This document shows positions 27,831-35,362 of a stretch of DNA of 38,172 bases, one piece after another; positions within the stretch are counted from its first letter, which is position 1, and the number at the start of each line of letters is the position of its first letter. Both the position numbers and the translations under genes were made by a program. Source of the DNA: Nitrospinaceae bacterium (GTDB lineage Bacteria; Nitrospinota; Nitrospinia; Nitrospinales; VA-1); the NCBI GenBank assembly GCA_029261455.1, contig JAJDBH010000014.1, positions 1 through 38,172 on the forward strand, read 5' to 3'. The notes below the pieces were generated by a model. That model did no database searches and was not told where the DNA came from. It saw nothing but the letters and a program-made list of their open reading frames with translations.

Positions 27831-28688
27831 GTGAATATAAGAACTAATAATAAAAGTCTGGTGCTTTTAGGGATTCTTTTATCCTGGTCTTCATGGGCTG
27901 AAGCCCAAGCCCATCACTTCACCAACCCTGATGTGCGTGTTCAGATCACGGAAGACTATCTGGAAGTTTCTACTACAGGGTATCCCGATCATAAATGGGA
28001 AAGGGTCAACCCCAACCGTCCAACAAAACAGAATTTTAATTTTAAAATACCAAGGTTTCCGCAAAAAGCTTCCCGCACTACTCCCGTACCTTCGCGTGGC
28101 CCCATCGCAGTTGCTATTAACGGCGTGGTCTTCTTTGGTCCGGAAGACAGAGAAGGAAAAATTGCTTTGGAAAATCACGGGCTCGATTCATGCCGGGGGC
28201 ATCCGGCTCCGTCCGGCGTTTATCATTATCACTGTACACCGGAGTGCGTACATCGAGATTCGTCTCGCCAACATTCGCCAGTGATCGGCTATGCCTTTGA
28301 TGGTTTTAAAATTCACGGCCTGCAGGGTGAGAATGGGCAACCTCCCAAAGATCTGGACCAATGCAACGGACACACAGATAGCGAACGAGACTATCACTAC
28401 CACACGACAGAAAAATTTCCCTTCGTGCTGGGGTGTTATAGAGGGACTCCTGTTACGGCAAACTACGGCAACCGTCAGAAAAGTGGTGATGGAAGAAATG
28501 GGATGAGAAGAAAGGGGGCCGATCCCATACGACAATACTGCGAGGTGGATCGTCAGAAGTATTGTCCCAACATGCCACCCAGCCGTGAGATGATGCAATG
28601 TATGATGCGTAATAAGAATAATTTCAGAGCCAAGTGCAGAGAGGCTTTACAAAATCACCGCCCGCCTACTAGACGTAGAGGTGGCTAG
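27831..28688 (+). CDS. Secreted YHYH-domain protein with Cys-rich C-terminus
   Basis: 285 residues with a signal peptide cut near AEAQA. The YHYH domain spans about 70-220 and shows both hallmark motifs, GVYHYHCTPEC and DYHYHTTEKFPFVLGCYRG, plus AINGVVFFGP and PVIGYAFDGFKIHG. The His/Cys clusters suggest metal binding. Residues about 238-275 (YCEVDRQKYCPNMPP, then QCMMRNKNNFRAKCREAL) resemble the cysteine-rich GLG1-type repeat (PF00839). YHYH proteins are common in marine bacteria but have no settled function. The start is GTG at 27831. Confidence 0.85.
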   Translation: MNIRTNNKSLVLLGILLSWSSWAEAQAHHFTNPDVRVQITEDYLEVSTTGYPDHKWERVNPNRPTKQNFNFKIPRFPQKASRTTPVPSRGPIAVAINGVVFFGPEDREGKIALENHGLDSCRGHPAPSGVYHYHCTPECVHRDSSRQHSPVIGYAFDGFKIHGLQGENGQPPKDLDQCNGHTDSERDYHYHTTEKFPFVLGCYRGTPVTANYGNRQKSGDGRNGMRRKGADPIRQYCEVDRQKYCPNMPPSREMMQCMMRNKNNFRAKCREALQNHRPPTRRRGG

Positions 28689-29000
28689 AAATAGCTGGTT
28701 CTAGCTGGCAAAGAGTTGTCTCACCTTGAAAATATTTTGCCCCCGGTTTTTTAAGAAACCTTGGAAATTTCATACAGCCTGTGTACTTTTTTACAACTTG
28801 AAGACTATCGCCCTCTCCCCTTCTTCTTTAAATTTATTCTTAGGCATTAAAAAAATCATTTGCTTTCAAGTGTTTAAGTGCTCTCCGGCCGAATCTTATT
28901 CACCCTTGGCATACAAATTGCTAATTAAAGTGTGTGTGAGCCCAGAGTTGAGGGTGACTGAGTACAGAAAGCTTATAAAATAATAGATTGTAGGTGAATC
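28689..29000. other. Intergenic region upstream of the cyclic-nucleotide-binding gene
   Basis: 312 bases, AT-rich, no supported gene. Its main content is the sigma-54 promoter at 28907-28922. The upstream 200 bases would be the place for activator sites, but I see no clear dyad there. Confidence 0.5.
28907..28922 (+). promoter_or_regulatory. Predicted sigma-54 (RpoN) promoter
   Basis: TGGCATACAAATTGCT matches TGGCACG-N4-TTGCW at 12 of 12 fixed positions except C6 and G7. GG and GC are exactly ten bases apart. It lies 78 bases before the ATG at 29001. Confidence 0.65.
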
Positions 29001-29459
29001 ATGAAAATAAATGCGCGGGCTTTTATCAAAGAGGATGCTGGTTGGTTCGTTGAACAACTCAAAAAAGTCAAAGCATTTTCAGTTCTTTCGGATAAAGATC
29101 TGTTGGGTCTAGTTTCGCAAATGAGAAGCTATGACTTTAAGGCTGGGACAACGCTTGTGAATCAAGGGGAGTCTGCAAATTTGTTTTTTATAGTTCATGA
29201 GGGCTTGGTTGAAGTTTCAGTGAAAAAGTTTTTCTTCTGGGAAAAGAAAGTCGCAACCCTTAAAGCAGGAGATTTTTTTGGTGAAAGCGTTCTGGTCTCG
29301 AATTCTAAACGAACAGCTACAGTCAAAGCACTAACAGATACCTCATGCTATGTTCTGCTCAAACCCAGCTTTAAATCCACGCTTAACCATAATTCCCTTT
29401 TCAAAGAAAATATGAAGGTCGTCTTCGCAAGACGAAAACGCCAGCTTCAAAAAACCTAA
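29001..29459 (+). CDS. Stand-alone cyclic-nucleotide-binding-domain protein
   Basis: 152 residues, CRP-like beta-barrel only and no helix-turn-helix. It contains LVNQGESANLFFIVHEGLVEV (barrel core) and the phosphate-binding cassette GDFFGESVLVSNSKRTATVKA, where Glu and Arg are the ligands that hold the cyclic phosphate and ribose. The C-terminus is strongly basic (FARRKRQLQKT). It is probably a cAMP- or cGMP-responsive regulator acting on a partner. Control by sigma-54 is inferred from the promoter upstream. Confidence 0.88.
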   Translation: MKINARAFIKEDAGWFVEQLKKVKAFSVLSDKDLLGLVSQMRSYDFKAGTTLVNQGESANLFFIVHEGLVEVSVKKFFFWEKKVATLKAGDFFGESVLVSNSKRTATVKALTDTSCYVLLKPSFKSTLNHNSLFKENMKVVFARRKRQLQKT

Positions 29460-29594
29460 TAGGCCAGCAGTCGGTAGTTGAGATATTCCAATATTTGCTT
29501 CATTCAACGTAAGTATTAGCGGGCCATAACTTTAATTGGTGCAATAACAGTTCTTGGCGTGAGGGTGTAGTAATGCAGAAAGATTTCTTTGCTT

Positions 29595-29643
29595 GAGGCT
29601 TTAACTGGACGGGCATTGAGGGTTGAAAGCCTCAGAAAAATCG
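29595..29643. other. Long-arm inverted repeat between convergent genes
   Basis: GAGGCTTT (29595-29602) and AAAGCCTC (29636-29643) are perfect 8-bp arms; the next bases inward (AAC and GTT) can pair with one bulge. No T-run follows. The gap of about 230 bases holds nothing else I recognise. Confidence 0.3.
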
Positions 29644-29688
29644 TAAGATTGAATGCTCTTTTTCTGAAGTTGGAAGAGAACTGGTTTT

Positions 29689-30945
29689 TTAGCTGGCAGT
29701 TTGAGAGGAGTGCTTAAATACAAAAGATTTTTTTTTATTATTTATTTCAGAAACAATACTTCGCCTTGCATTCAGGTTTCTCCTGGCATGCTGAAAAAAA
29801 GCGAGAGCGCTTCCAAAGAACAGGCCTAGTAATAACCCTGTGAAAATGATTGAAGGTTTTTTGTTTTGGATGGGTTGAGTAGGAGGAATGCTGGGTTGGT
29901 CAATAACGACAACGTCGGGACTCTTTAAGGCTTTGAAAGACTCCCATGTCTTTAATTCCATATCCAAGTTCTTTTTCTTAGTGTTATCACTGAGCTTTGC
30001 TCTCTTGGTAAATTCGATCAGTTTTGCTTTCTCGATAGAATCACTATGCTTGGCTTTAGACTGTAAAACTTTTAATTCCTCTTCAAGAATTTTTGCCCCA
30101 TATAAATACCATCTTGGAGCTCCGTTGAGAGGTTGGTCAGATTTGAAATTATTTTCTTCTATATTCATGCTTCGAGCCAAGGCCAATTCTTTTTTCAATA
30201 GCGCAATTTCTTCTTCGTATTTTTTCCTTTTTGGTTCCTGATTTTTATTTTTTTGTGAGAGAAGCAATGCTTTCTTGGCCGAAATAGTTTTCAGGCGTTG
30301 GTCGATTATACTGGAAAGATGGTCTTCGATAGGTATAGTTTTAATTCCTGCTTTTACCAAAGCGTTAAAAAATTCAGCCATAGCCTCAGGTTTAGAACCT
30401 TCCATTTCTAAGAATACCGGTTGATTGAAAAGTTCAGTATTCTTGGCAGGGACACCTGTCAGGATGATAGACTTATTTATTTCCAAGACCACCGCGTCTG
30501 ATTTAACGGAACCGTTAGGGTTGTCAACAAACTTCTCCAGAAAGTTCCCACTTTCAAATACTTCTCGTTGAAAATTATAGGACTGGATCTTCATCAAAAA
30601 TTGTTGATAAAGAGGTATCTTGGTTTCTTTTAAAATATTCTGGAATTCTGTAGTATTTTTTGTCGCGATAGCTTTAGGTGGAGTAATTTCCTGAGGCATC
30701 AAGAAACCAATTGTTGCTTTATACTTAGGAATGATTGATTGTGCATAGCCGACAGCAAGTAGCGCGAAAATAATTGTAACAGAAAGTATAAGGTTCCTTT
30801 TTCTGATCATAAAATCCACTATTCTGACCATAAAATCTAATACCTCAGTGAGACTTATTTCGTCATTTGGGGTTTCATTGAATCTTTTGTCCGAGGCTAT
30901 CTGAACTGGGTCAATTTGGACAGGTGGATTTTTAGGAGCATTCAT
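29689..30945 (-). CDS. Wzz-type polysaccharide chain-length/co-polymerase protein
   Basis: 418 residues with the standard topology: a cytoplasmic N-terminus of about 48 residues, TM1 (RNLILSVTIIFALLAVGYAQ), a large periplasmic part with coiled coil (about 210-330), and TM2 near 366-386 preceded by the Pro-rich PSIPPTQPIQNKKP and rich in glycine (GLLLGLFFG). Wzz proteins set O-antigen or capsule chain length. No glycosyltransferase, flippase or polymerase gene is near, so it is an orphan here. A ribosome binding site GAGGG lies eight bases before the ATG. Confidence 0.85.
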   Translation of the reverse strand: MNAPKNPPVQIDPVQIASDKRFNETPNDEISLTEVLDFMVRIVDFMIRKRNLILSVTIIFALLAVGYAQSIIPKYKATIGFLMPQEITPPKAIATKNTTEFQNILKETKIPLYQQFLMKIQSYNFQREVFESGNFLEKFVDNPNGSVKSDAVVLEINKSIILTGVPAKNTELFNQPVFLEMEGSKPEAMAEFFNALVKAGIKTIPIEDHLSSIIDQRLKTISAKKALLLSQKNKNQEPKRKKYEEEIALLKKELALARSMNIEENNFKSDQPLNGAPRWYLYGAKILEEELKVLQSKAKHSDSIEKAKLIEFTKRAKLSDNTKKKNLDMELKTWESFKALKSPDVVVIDQPSIPPTQPIQNKKPSIIFTGLLLGLFFGSALAFFQHARRNLNARRSIVSEINNKKKSFVFKHSSQTAS

Positions 30946-30990
30946 GAATTAGCCCTCATATACAAATGATGTTGAAAACCCATTGCGATT

Positions 30991-31006
30991 AAAGGCTTTA
31001 GCCTTT
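30991..31006. promoter_or_regulatory. Inverted repeat upstream of the wzz-like gene
   Basis: AAAGGCT-TT-AGCCTTT, perfect 7-bp arms, about 50 bases before the wzz-like start. It could be an operator for that gene or a terminator-like hairpin after the Sel1 gene. Confidence 0.3.
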
Positions 31007-31146
31007 AGGCAGGGTGCTTTAGATCAAAACATGAAGCCAAAGTATAAATTTAATGGCCTGTATTTATACGTATCGGAATCTGAGCTCTATACTTAAGCCA
31101 GGGAATAACAATAATTTAATGTGAATCTATTAGGTGGGAACGCAGA

Positions 31147-31830
31147 TTACAGTTTCTCCATCCATTCTCTTGCAAGCCCTATAGCTGCGATAATCTGACC
31201 GGGCTTCATTTTTTTTTCAATAATGTCTGCGTTTCTGCGTCCTGTTTCATTTCCGTTCACACCGGCTATGTTGAACCATTTGTGTGCTTCTACATAATCC
31301 TGCTTCACCCCCTGGCCTCTTTCATACATCAAGCCAAGGTTTGACTGCGCACCGGAAATCCCCTGCTCGGCGGCCAGCCGATACCATCGGACTGCTTCCT
31401 GATCATTCATCGGGACTCCCTCACCTCGCATATGCATCAACCCAAGATTGTATTGGGCCTGACCATATCCCTGATCGGCAGCCAGCCTGAACCATTTTAT
31501 CGCATCAATGTAATCTCTTACGGCCCCCTGGCCTCTGCCATACATTACTCCCAGGTTATGCTGTGCTTGGGCTAGTCCCTGCTCGGCGGCCAGCCTGTAC
31601 CATTTGATCGCTTCTGCATAATCTTGTTCAACTCCCTGCCCCTTTCCATACATCAGACCGAGATTAGTTTGCGCCTCGGGGAACCCTTGTTCCGCCGCCA
31701 GTCGATACCACCTGACGGCCTCCTTATCGTTTTTGGGGATTTCTTTGCCTCTACTGTAAACCAGGCCAATATTGTATTGCGCTTCGGCAACTCCTTCTTC
31801 TGCCAGAGGCATCCACTCGTAAAAATTCAT
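31147..31830 (-). CDS. Sel1-repeat protein
   Basis: 227 residues made of five 36-residue Sel1-like repeats of the form AxxQYNLGLMYxxGQGVxxDYxEAxKWYRLAAEQG, with a shorter C-terminal cap. There is no signal peptide or membrane segment, so it is probably a cytoplasmic protein-binding scaffold. The repeats are also close at DNA level. It is the last gene of a minus-strand group with the zinc-ribbon membrane protein and two tiny membrane proteins. Confidence 0.88.
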   Translation of the reverse strand: MNFYEWMPLAEEGVAEAQYNIGLVYSRGKEIPKNDKEAVRWYRLAAEQGFPEAQTNLGLMYGKGQGVEQDYAEAIKWYRLAAEQGLAQAQHNLGVMYGRGQGAVRDYIDAIKWFRLAADQGYGQAQYNLGLMHMRGEGVPMNDQEAVRWYRLAAEQGISGAQSNLGLMYERGQGVKQDYVEAHKWFNIAGVNGNETGRRNADIIEKKMKPGQIIAAIGLAREWMEKL

Positions 31831-31866
31831 GTTTGTTTTACCCTCGTTCTAGCGCTAAAAGTTTTC

Positions 31867-32493
31867 CTATTGCATGTTACGACGCAACTGCAACCCCATA
31901 TATCCCACAGTTAAGGTGAGCATGCTGATAAAATACATAATTAAAACGGTTACCCAGAACTCTCCTGTATCGGCGACGGAGTCATAAATGACATGGCAGG
32001 TGCGGTTTCTGCCTGCGAAACACTCCACACTGCCGTTGAGCACTGATCCTGCAAGGTACAAACACGTAATCGAACCTAACGCCATTAAAATGAAGATAGC
32101 CTTTTTATCGTATACATTAAATCCATCCAACCCCCACTTTGTTTGGCTCTCTGCCTCGAACCGTCCCAACACAGTGGCCGCTCTGGGGACAATCTGATAC
32201 CCCAACCAGCACATCGCAAGCAGCATCAACAGTCTGAAAATAGGATCGAGAAACGGAGGGAATTGCAGGAAAAAAATGCTTCGGGCAAAAAGAACTAAAA
32301 TGAAAATGGCTCCCATTGCAAAGAACATTGCATTACCATTACTGTCTTTTTTGGGTGTTGAAGATGATCTGAAAGGGCGGGTTTCTTCCTCTTGTCTGTT
32401 TTCTTGTGCTTCCTTGTATTTGGAAAAAATAACACCACAATTTGTGCAAAAATCCGAGGCCGGCTGTTCAAATTTGCATTTAGGACATTTCAT
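31867..32493 (-). CDS. Zinc-ribbon membrane protein of unknown function
   Basis: 208 residues from MKCPKC. The N-terminal zinc ribbon is CPKCKFEQPASDFCTNCG (four Cys). A charged linker of about 35 residues and about four hydrophobic membrane segments follow. Two Cys in the loop ECFAGRNRTCHVIYD may form a disulfide outside. I do not recognise the family. An in-frame start three codons earlier (32502) is possible. It follows the tandem small membrane proteins by 46 bases, so a common transcript is likely. Confidence 0.75.
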   Translation of the reverse strand: MKCPKCKFEQPASDFCTNCGVIFSKYKEAQENRQEEETRPFRSSSTPKKDSNGNAMFFAMGAIFILVLFARSIFFLQFPPFLDPIFRLLMLLAMCWLGYQIVPRAATVLGRFEAESQTKWGLDGFNVYDKKAIFILMALGSITCLYLAGSVLNGSVECFAGRNRTCHVIYDSVADTGEFWVTVLIMYFISMLTLTVGYMGLQLRRNMQ

Positions 32494-32539
32494 AACGCAC
32501 ACTCTTTTCAGAATGAAACCACAATTTCAGTGTTGAGGA

Positions 32540-32644
32540 TCAATATCCCAAAACCGTGTGAAACACAGCGCCGATTCCAACGCACCAGTATATTGCAGCG
32601 CCGATCAGGTTCCAGATTGTGGCTGTGATTTGTTCAAAGTTCAT
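32540..32644 (-). CDS. Small single-span membrane protein (34 residues), second of a pair
   Basis: MNFEQITATIWNLIGAAIYW continues to a C-terminal TVLGY. One hydrophobic helix covers most of the peptide. Its ATG overlaps the stop of the preceding small gene (ATGA), and AAGGTGG stands at the right distance before the start, so coupled translation is likely. No known family comes to mind; accessory subunits of membrane complexes often have this size. Confidence 0.6.
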   Translation of the reverse strand: MNFEQITATIWNLIGAAIYWCVGIGAVFHTVLGY

Positions 32645-32745
32645 TGAGCCACCACCTTTACTACAAAGAAAAAAAACGCGAGGGTGGTGATCGCGGTGTT
32701 TGCCACCGCCGACCAGATCATGAGTTTGTGCGATAACGTTTCCAT
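32641..32745 (-). CDS. Small single-span membrane protein (34 residues), first of a pair
   Basis: METLSHKLMIWSAVANTAIT continues through a Phe-rich helix to VVKVVAQ. AAGGAAGG before the ATG is one of the strongest ribosome binding sites in the window. It has the same length as its downstream neighbour but no clear sequence similarity. Function unknown. The tight packing with the next gene and the zinc-ribbon gene is the best evidence that it is real. Confidence 0.6.
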   Translation of the reverse strand: METLSHKLMIWSAVANTAITTLAFFFFVVKVVAQ

Positions 32746-32899
32746 AGGCCTTCCTTAAATTTTAAGCCCGCAACCTTCTGGGCCAAAAGTGTGTGTAGCC
32801 AAGTTACTGGATACCTGTATTTCCCTTTAACTAATCCCTAGCAACAATTATTAAATTTTACAGGTTTGGCAGAGGTAGTACAAGGCTGCCCGATTATCG

Positions 32900-32905
32900 T
32901 ATAAT
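32900..32905 (+). promoter_or_regulatory. -10 element directly before the DUF2784-like gene
   Basis: Perfect TATAAT ending only nine bases before the ATG at 32915, with no ribosome binding site between. Transcription would start about three bases before the ATG, that is, a leaderless message. The -35 is weak. Confidence 0.4.
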
Positions 32906-32914
32906 TTAAACACT

Positions 32915-33271
32915 ATGGTTGAACTGGTTCTTATTGTTCATTTTATTATTATTGTATTTGTCATTGTGGGGTTTCCGGTTGGACTTATCATTGACTCTCT
33001 CCTGTTCCGCATTATTCATGTTACTACTCTGGCAGGGATCGCCCTGCTGATGGTTTTGGACATCCCCTGTCCCCTGACTATTCTGGAAGAAACCTTAAGA
33101 CAAGCTCCGGTTTATGAAGGCTCTTTTATAGGGAGCTGGCTCAATCGGATTATCTATCTGGAAGATTTTGATGCCTCCTTCGTCCCATACTTGGCGGTGG
33201 GGTTTCTCGTGTTGACGGTTTCTTCCTTTTTCTGGAGACCTGTTAAGCGTCACCATAAAGGTAGGTCCTAA
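32915..33271 (+). CDS. DUF2784-like small membrane protein
   Basis: 118 residues with about three membrane helices. It has the family features of an early His (IVHFIIIVF), the conserved CPLTILEETLRQ and the region YEGSFIGSWLNRIIYL. DUF2784 proteins are inner-membrane proteins of unknown role. The assignment rests on the motif order and size. Confidence 0.72.
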   Translation: MVELVLIVHFIIIVFVIVGFPVGLIIDSLLFRIIHVTTLAGIALLMVLDIPCPLTILEETLRQAPVYEGSFIGSWLNRIIYLEDFDASFVPYLAVGFLVLTVSSFFWRPVKRHHKGRS

Positions 33272-33382
33272 TGTGACAAGCTCTAATAATTCATAACCTC
33301 GTTCTACATTTCTTCAGCTGTTTTATCTCGCCGAATGGTGATAAAATTTAAATTCAAAATTCTTGATGTGGAGAAATTCGAT

Positions 33383-33910
33383 ATGAATAAGACTTTATTT
33401 GCGATGATTCTTTGCTTTTTGTTTATAGGGACATTTTCGGCGGTTGCAGATCAGAGGCAACATAAACCCTATGTCGGATCAAAAGCCTTCGAACGCATGA
33501 AGCAATTGGTAGGAAACTGGGAAGGCACTATGGACATGGGGAAGGAAACCATGAAGATGAAGGCCAGTTATAAATTGACTGCTGCAGGAAGCGCACTGGT
33601 CGAAACATTTCATGAAGGGACCCCACATGAAATGGTATCGGTCTGGCACGACAACAAAAAAAAGAAACTGACCATGACTCATTATTGCGCTGAACACAAC
33701 CAGCCTAAACTGGTTATGCAGGGAATGGATGACAAGCAAGTGACGATGGACCTTGCCTCTGACAGTGAAATTGATGTTGCTAATGAGAGTCACATCCACT
33801 CTGCTGCTATCCAGTTTGGGGGGAATGACAGGATGACCCACATGTGGACCAGTTTCAAGGATGGCAAAAAAGATATGGTGGTTAAAATTGCCTTCAACCG
33901 TGTGAAATGA
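33383..33910 (+). CDS. Periplasmic DUF1579-like protein
   Basis: 175 residues after choosing the ATG at 33383, which has GGAG upstream and opens a signal peptide (MNKTLFAMILCFLFIGTFSAVA). The mature part shows the DUF1579 pattern: MKQLVGNWEGTMDM, ALVETFHEGTPHEMVSVWH, LTMTHYCAEHNQPKL, and the lipocalin-like strand order. It is a small beta-barrel protein of unknown role. Confidence 0.75.
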   Translation: MNKTLFAMILCFLFIGTFSAVADQRQHKPYVGSKAFERMKQLVGNWEGTMDMGKETMKMKASYKLTAAGSALVETFHEGTPHEMVSVWHDNKKKKLTMTHYCAEHNQPKLVMQGMDDKQVTMDLASDSEIDVANESHIHSAAIQFGGNDRMTHMWTSFKDGKKDMVVKIAFNRVK

Positions 33911-33930
33911 TTTGTTGAAATGAGGCACGT

Positions 33931-33985
33931 AGAAGGAGAGAAAAAACACATTGGACTCGCCGCATTATAGGCTCCTTCTTTTTTC
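33931..33985 (+). terminator. Possible terminator after the DUF1579-like gene
   Basis: AGAAGGAG (33931-33938) pairs with CTCCTTCT (33972-33979), followed by TTTTT. The loop of 33 bases is long for a terminator, so this is tentative. Confidence 0.4.
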
Positions 33986-34095
33986 TGAAAAACCGTTAAA
34001 ACCTGCCAAAAGAAAGAGAGGCGAAATCAAGTTGTTTCGATATTCATCGAATCGATGCTAGCGAGAAGTGGTTTTAGAGCTGACCCAGCACTACT

Positions 34096-34124
34096 TTGAC
34101 CCTTTACAACCTTGAAGCTATACT
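34096..34124 (+). promoter_or_regulatory. Predicted promoter of the DUF4124-like gene
   Basis: TTGACC, 17-base spacer, TATACT: ten of twelve consensus positions. Leader of about 27 bases. Confidence 0.6.
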
Positions 34125-34157
34125 GGTTAAGAATTTAATCTATCGGGGATTCCTCTC

Positions 34158-34718
34158 ATGGTAAAGATTATTTTAGTTTTATTTTGTTTTTTGTTGGCAA
34201 CCCCGGCCTGGGGGGAGATTTATAAATGGGTCGATGAAAAAGGGAAGACCCATTTCACCGATGATTTAAGAAGAGTTCCTGCTGACCAGAGGCCCAAAAT
34301 GCCGAGTCAGCCTGCGCCCAGAATCCCCCGCCCCTCGACTAAAAAAGAATCTTCCAAAAAAAGCAAGGATAACGCACCTTCTACCAGCGCGGGAGGAAGT
34401 TCGTCTTCGAAAAGCACGGGTCAAATCATCAACATAACCATTGAAGAATGTGGAAATGATATTCGGCAGGGTAAAGCCAAGTCTCATCTTGATACAGTGC
34501 TCGACACATCTCAATGCAAAAAAAATACTATCGCCAAATCAATGTCTGCTTGGAAGTGCAAAACTGGACCGAACCAAACAAGGTTTTGTGATAACCAATT
34601 GGCTTCTTTCTGTTCACGCAAATACACATGTGTTGAGGAAACAGAGGGTTATAGTCGAGCCAAGTTCAGTATGCAAGATGAAGTGAAAAAGTCCCCAGTC
34701 GATTTTGCAGTGCCATAA
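34158..34718 (+). CDS. Secreted DUF4124-domain protein
   Basis: 186 residues. A signal peptide ends at PAWGE. It is followed at once by the DUF4124 hallmark IYKWVDEKGKTHFTDDL. A Pro/Ser/Lys-rich low-complexity linker (about 45-90) leads to a C-terminal domain with eight Cys, including ECGND, SQCKK, WKCKTG, RFCDNQ, SFCSRKYTC, probably disulfide-bonded. The function is unknown; members are periplasmic and often near envelope genes. Confidence 0.8.
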   Translation: MVKIILVLFCFLLATPAWGEIYKWVDEKGKTHFTDDLRRVPADQRPKMPSQPAPRIPRPSTKKESSKKSKDNAPSTSAGGSSSSKSTGQIINITIEECGNDIRQGKAKSHLDTVLDTSQCKKNTIAKSMSAWKCKTGPNQTRFCDNQLASFCSRKYTCVEETEGYSRAKFSMQDEVKKSPVDFAVP

Positions 34719-34810
34719 TCAAAGTTTTATTTTGTGAGTCGGAACCAAACAACGGGATGTTTTGAGATACCCCGGCATGACAAGTTACCCTTCCCTTCTC
34801 GATGAAAATT

Positions 34811-35140
34811 TTATGAGTTGTCGGTAACTTCTTGCGGCTTGGCGGGTTCTTTGTCTACGGCTTCTTCATTTTCGATGCCGCCCCAGTTGTCGTCAACAAA
34901 ACGGTCAGTCATGGTATGCAGGTCTTTTTTGTTGCGCTGGATTTTTTTCAATAGCAGTTTTGTTTCTTCATCCGGGAACAAATCGTTGAGGTCGCTTTCT
35001 TCATCGGGGAAAACTTCGTTCAGGTCCACTTCCGACTCTGGAAAAGGTAGTTCGTTTTGCGGTGTAAAAATCTTCTCCTCACCCTCTACAATTTCAGTAT
35101 TCAAAGATTCCGGTGGTATTTGTTCTGCTGCCTCGTTCAT
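34811..35140 (-). CDS. Acidic low-complexity protein with DLNxxFPDEE repeats
   Basis: 109 residues, about a third Asp/Glu. Residues 38-60 hold a tandem repeat VDLNEVFPDEES/SDLNDLFPDEET. It has no signal peptide or membrane segment, and a short basic helix follows (LLLKKIQRNKKDLHTM). It is not recognised as any family and is probably mostly disordered. TTGGAGA precedes the ATG, which supports translation. Confidence 0.6.
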   Translation of the reverse strand: MNEAAEQIPPESLNTEIVEGEEKIFTPQNELPFPESEVDLNEVFPDEESDLNDLFPDEETKLLLKKIQRNKKDLHTMTDRFVDDNWGGIENEEAVDKEPAKPQEVTDNS

Positions 35141-35232
35141 GGTCGGGTCTCCAAGGAAATGCTCATTTGATTCGATATTTTACTCAAGTTTGTAGAATTA
35201 ATCAAATCCTCTGCAGGTCAATCACCATGGCT

Positions 35233-35272
35233 CTCTTTTAGAAAGAGGGAGCAAACCCAACCCCCTTGTCAG
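35233..35272. repeat. Two adjacent small hairpins
   Basis: CTCTTT-TAG-AAAGAG followed by GGAGCAA, then CCCCC-TTGTCA-GGGGG. They resemble the stem-plus-tail design of the AGGCAAT elements near lexA, though the tail differs. Confidence 0.35.
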
Positions 35273-35297
35273 GGGGGAATTTGATGAAAATACTTGT

Positions 35298-35358
35298 TAA
35301 GCCGAGACAACTATTTCCAGCCCGTTAACGCTATTGCAGTTGGCCCCACGCCAAGTGG
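35298..35358 (+). repeat. Dispersed ~60-bp intergenic repeat, copy B
   Basis: TAAGCCGAGA, then the core CTATTGCAGTTGGCCCCACG, then CCAAGTGG. The core is identical to copy D at 3531-3591, which is on the other strand 32 kb away. It ends four bases from the stop of the Cys-rich gene. Confidence 0.65.
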
Positions 35359-35362
35359 AAGG

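Noticed and set aside
28726-28983. 85-residue plus-strand ORF in the gap before the cyclic-nucleotide-binding gene
   Set aside because: No ribosome binding site or recognisable composition, and it contains the sigma-54 promoter.
32769-32800. Sigma-54-like site (TTGGCCC...GGTTGC) upstream of the small membrane protein pair on the minus strand
   Set aside because: GG and GC are eleven bases apart; sigma-54 promoters need ten.
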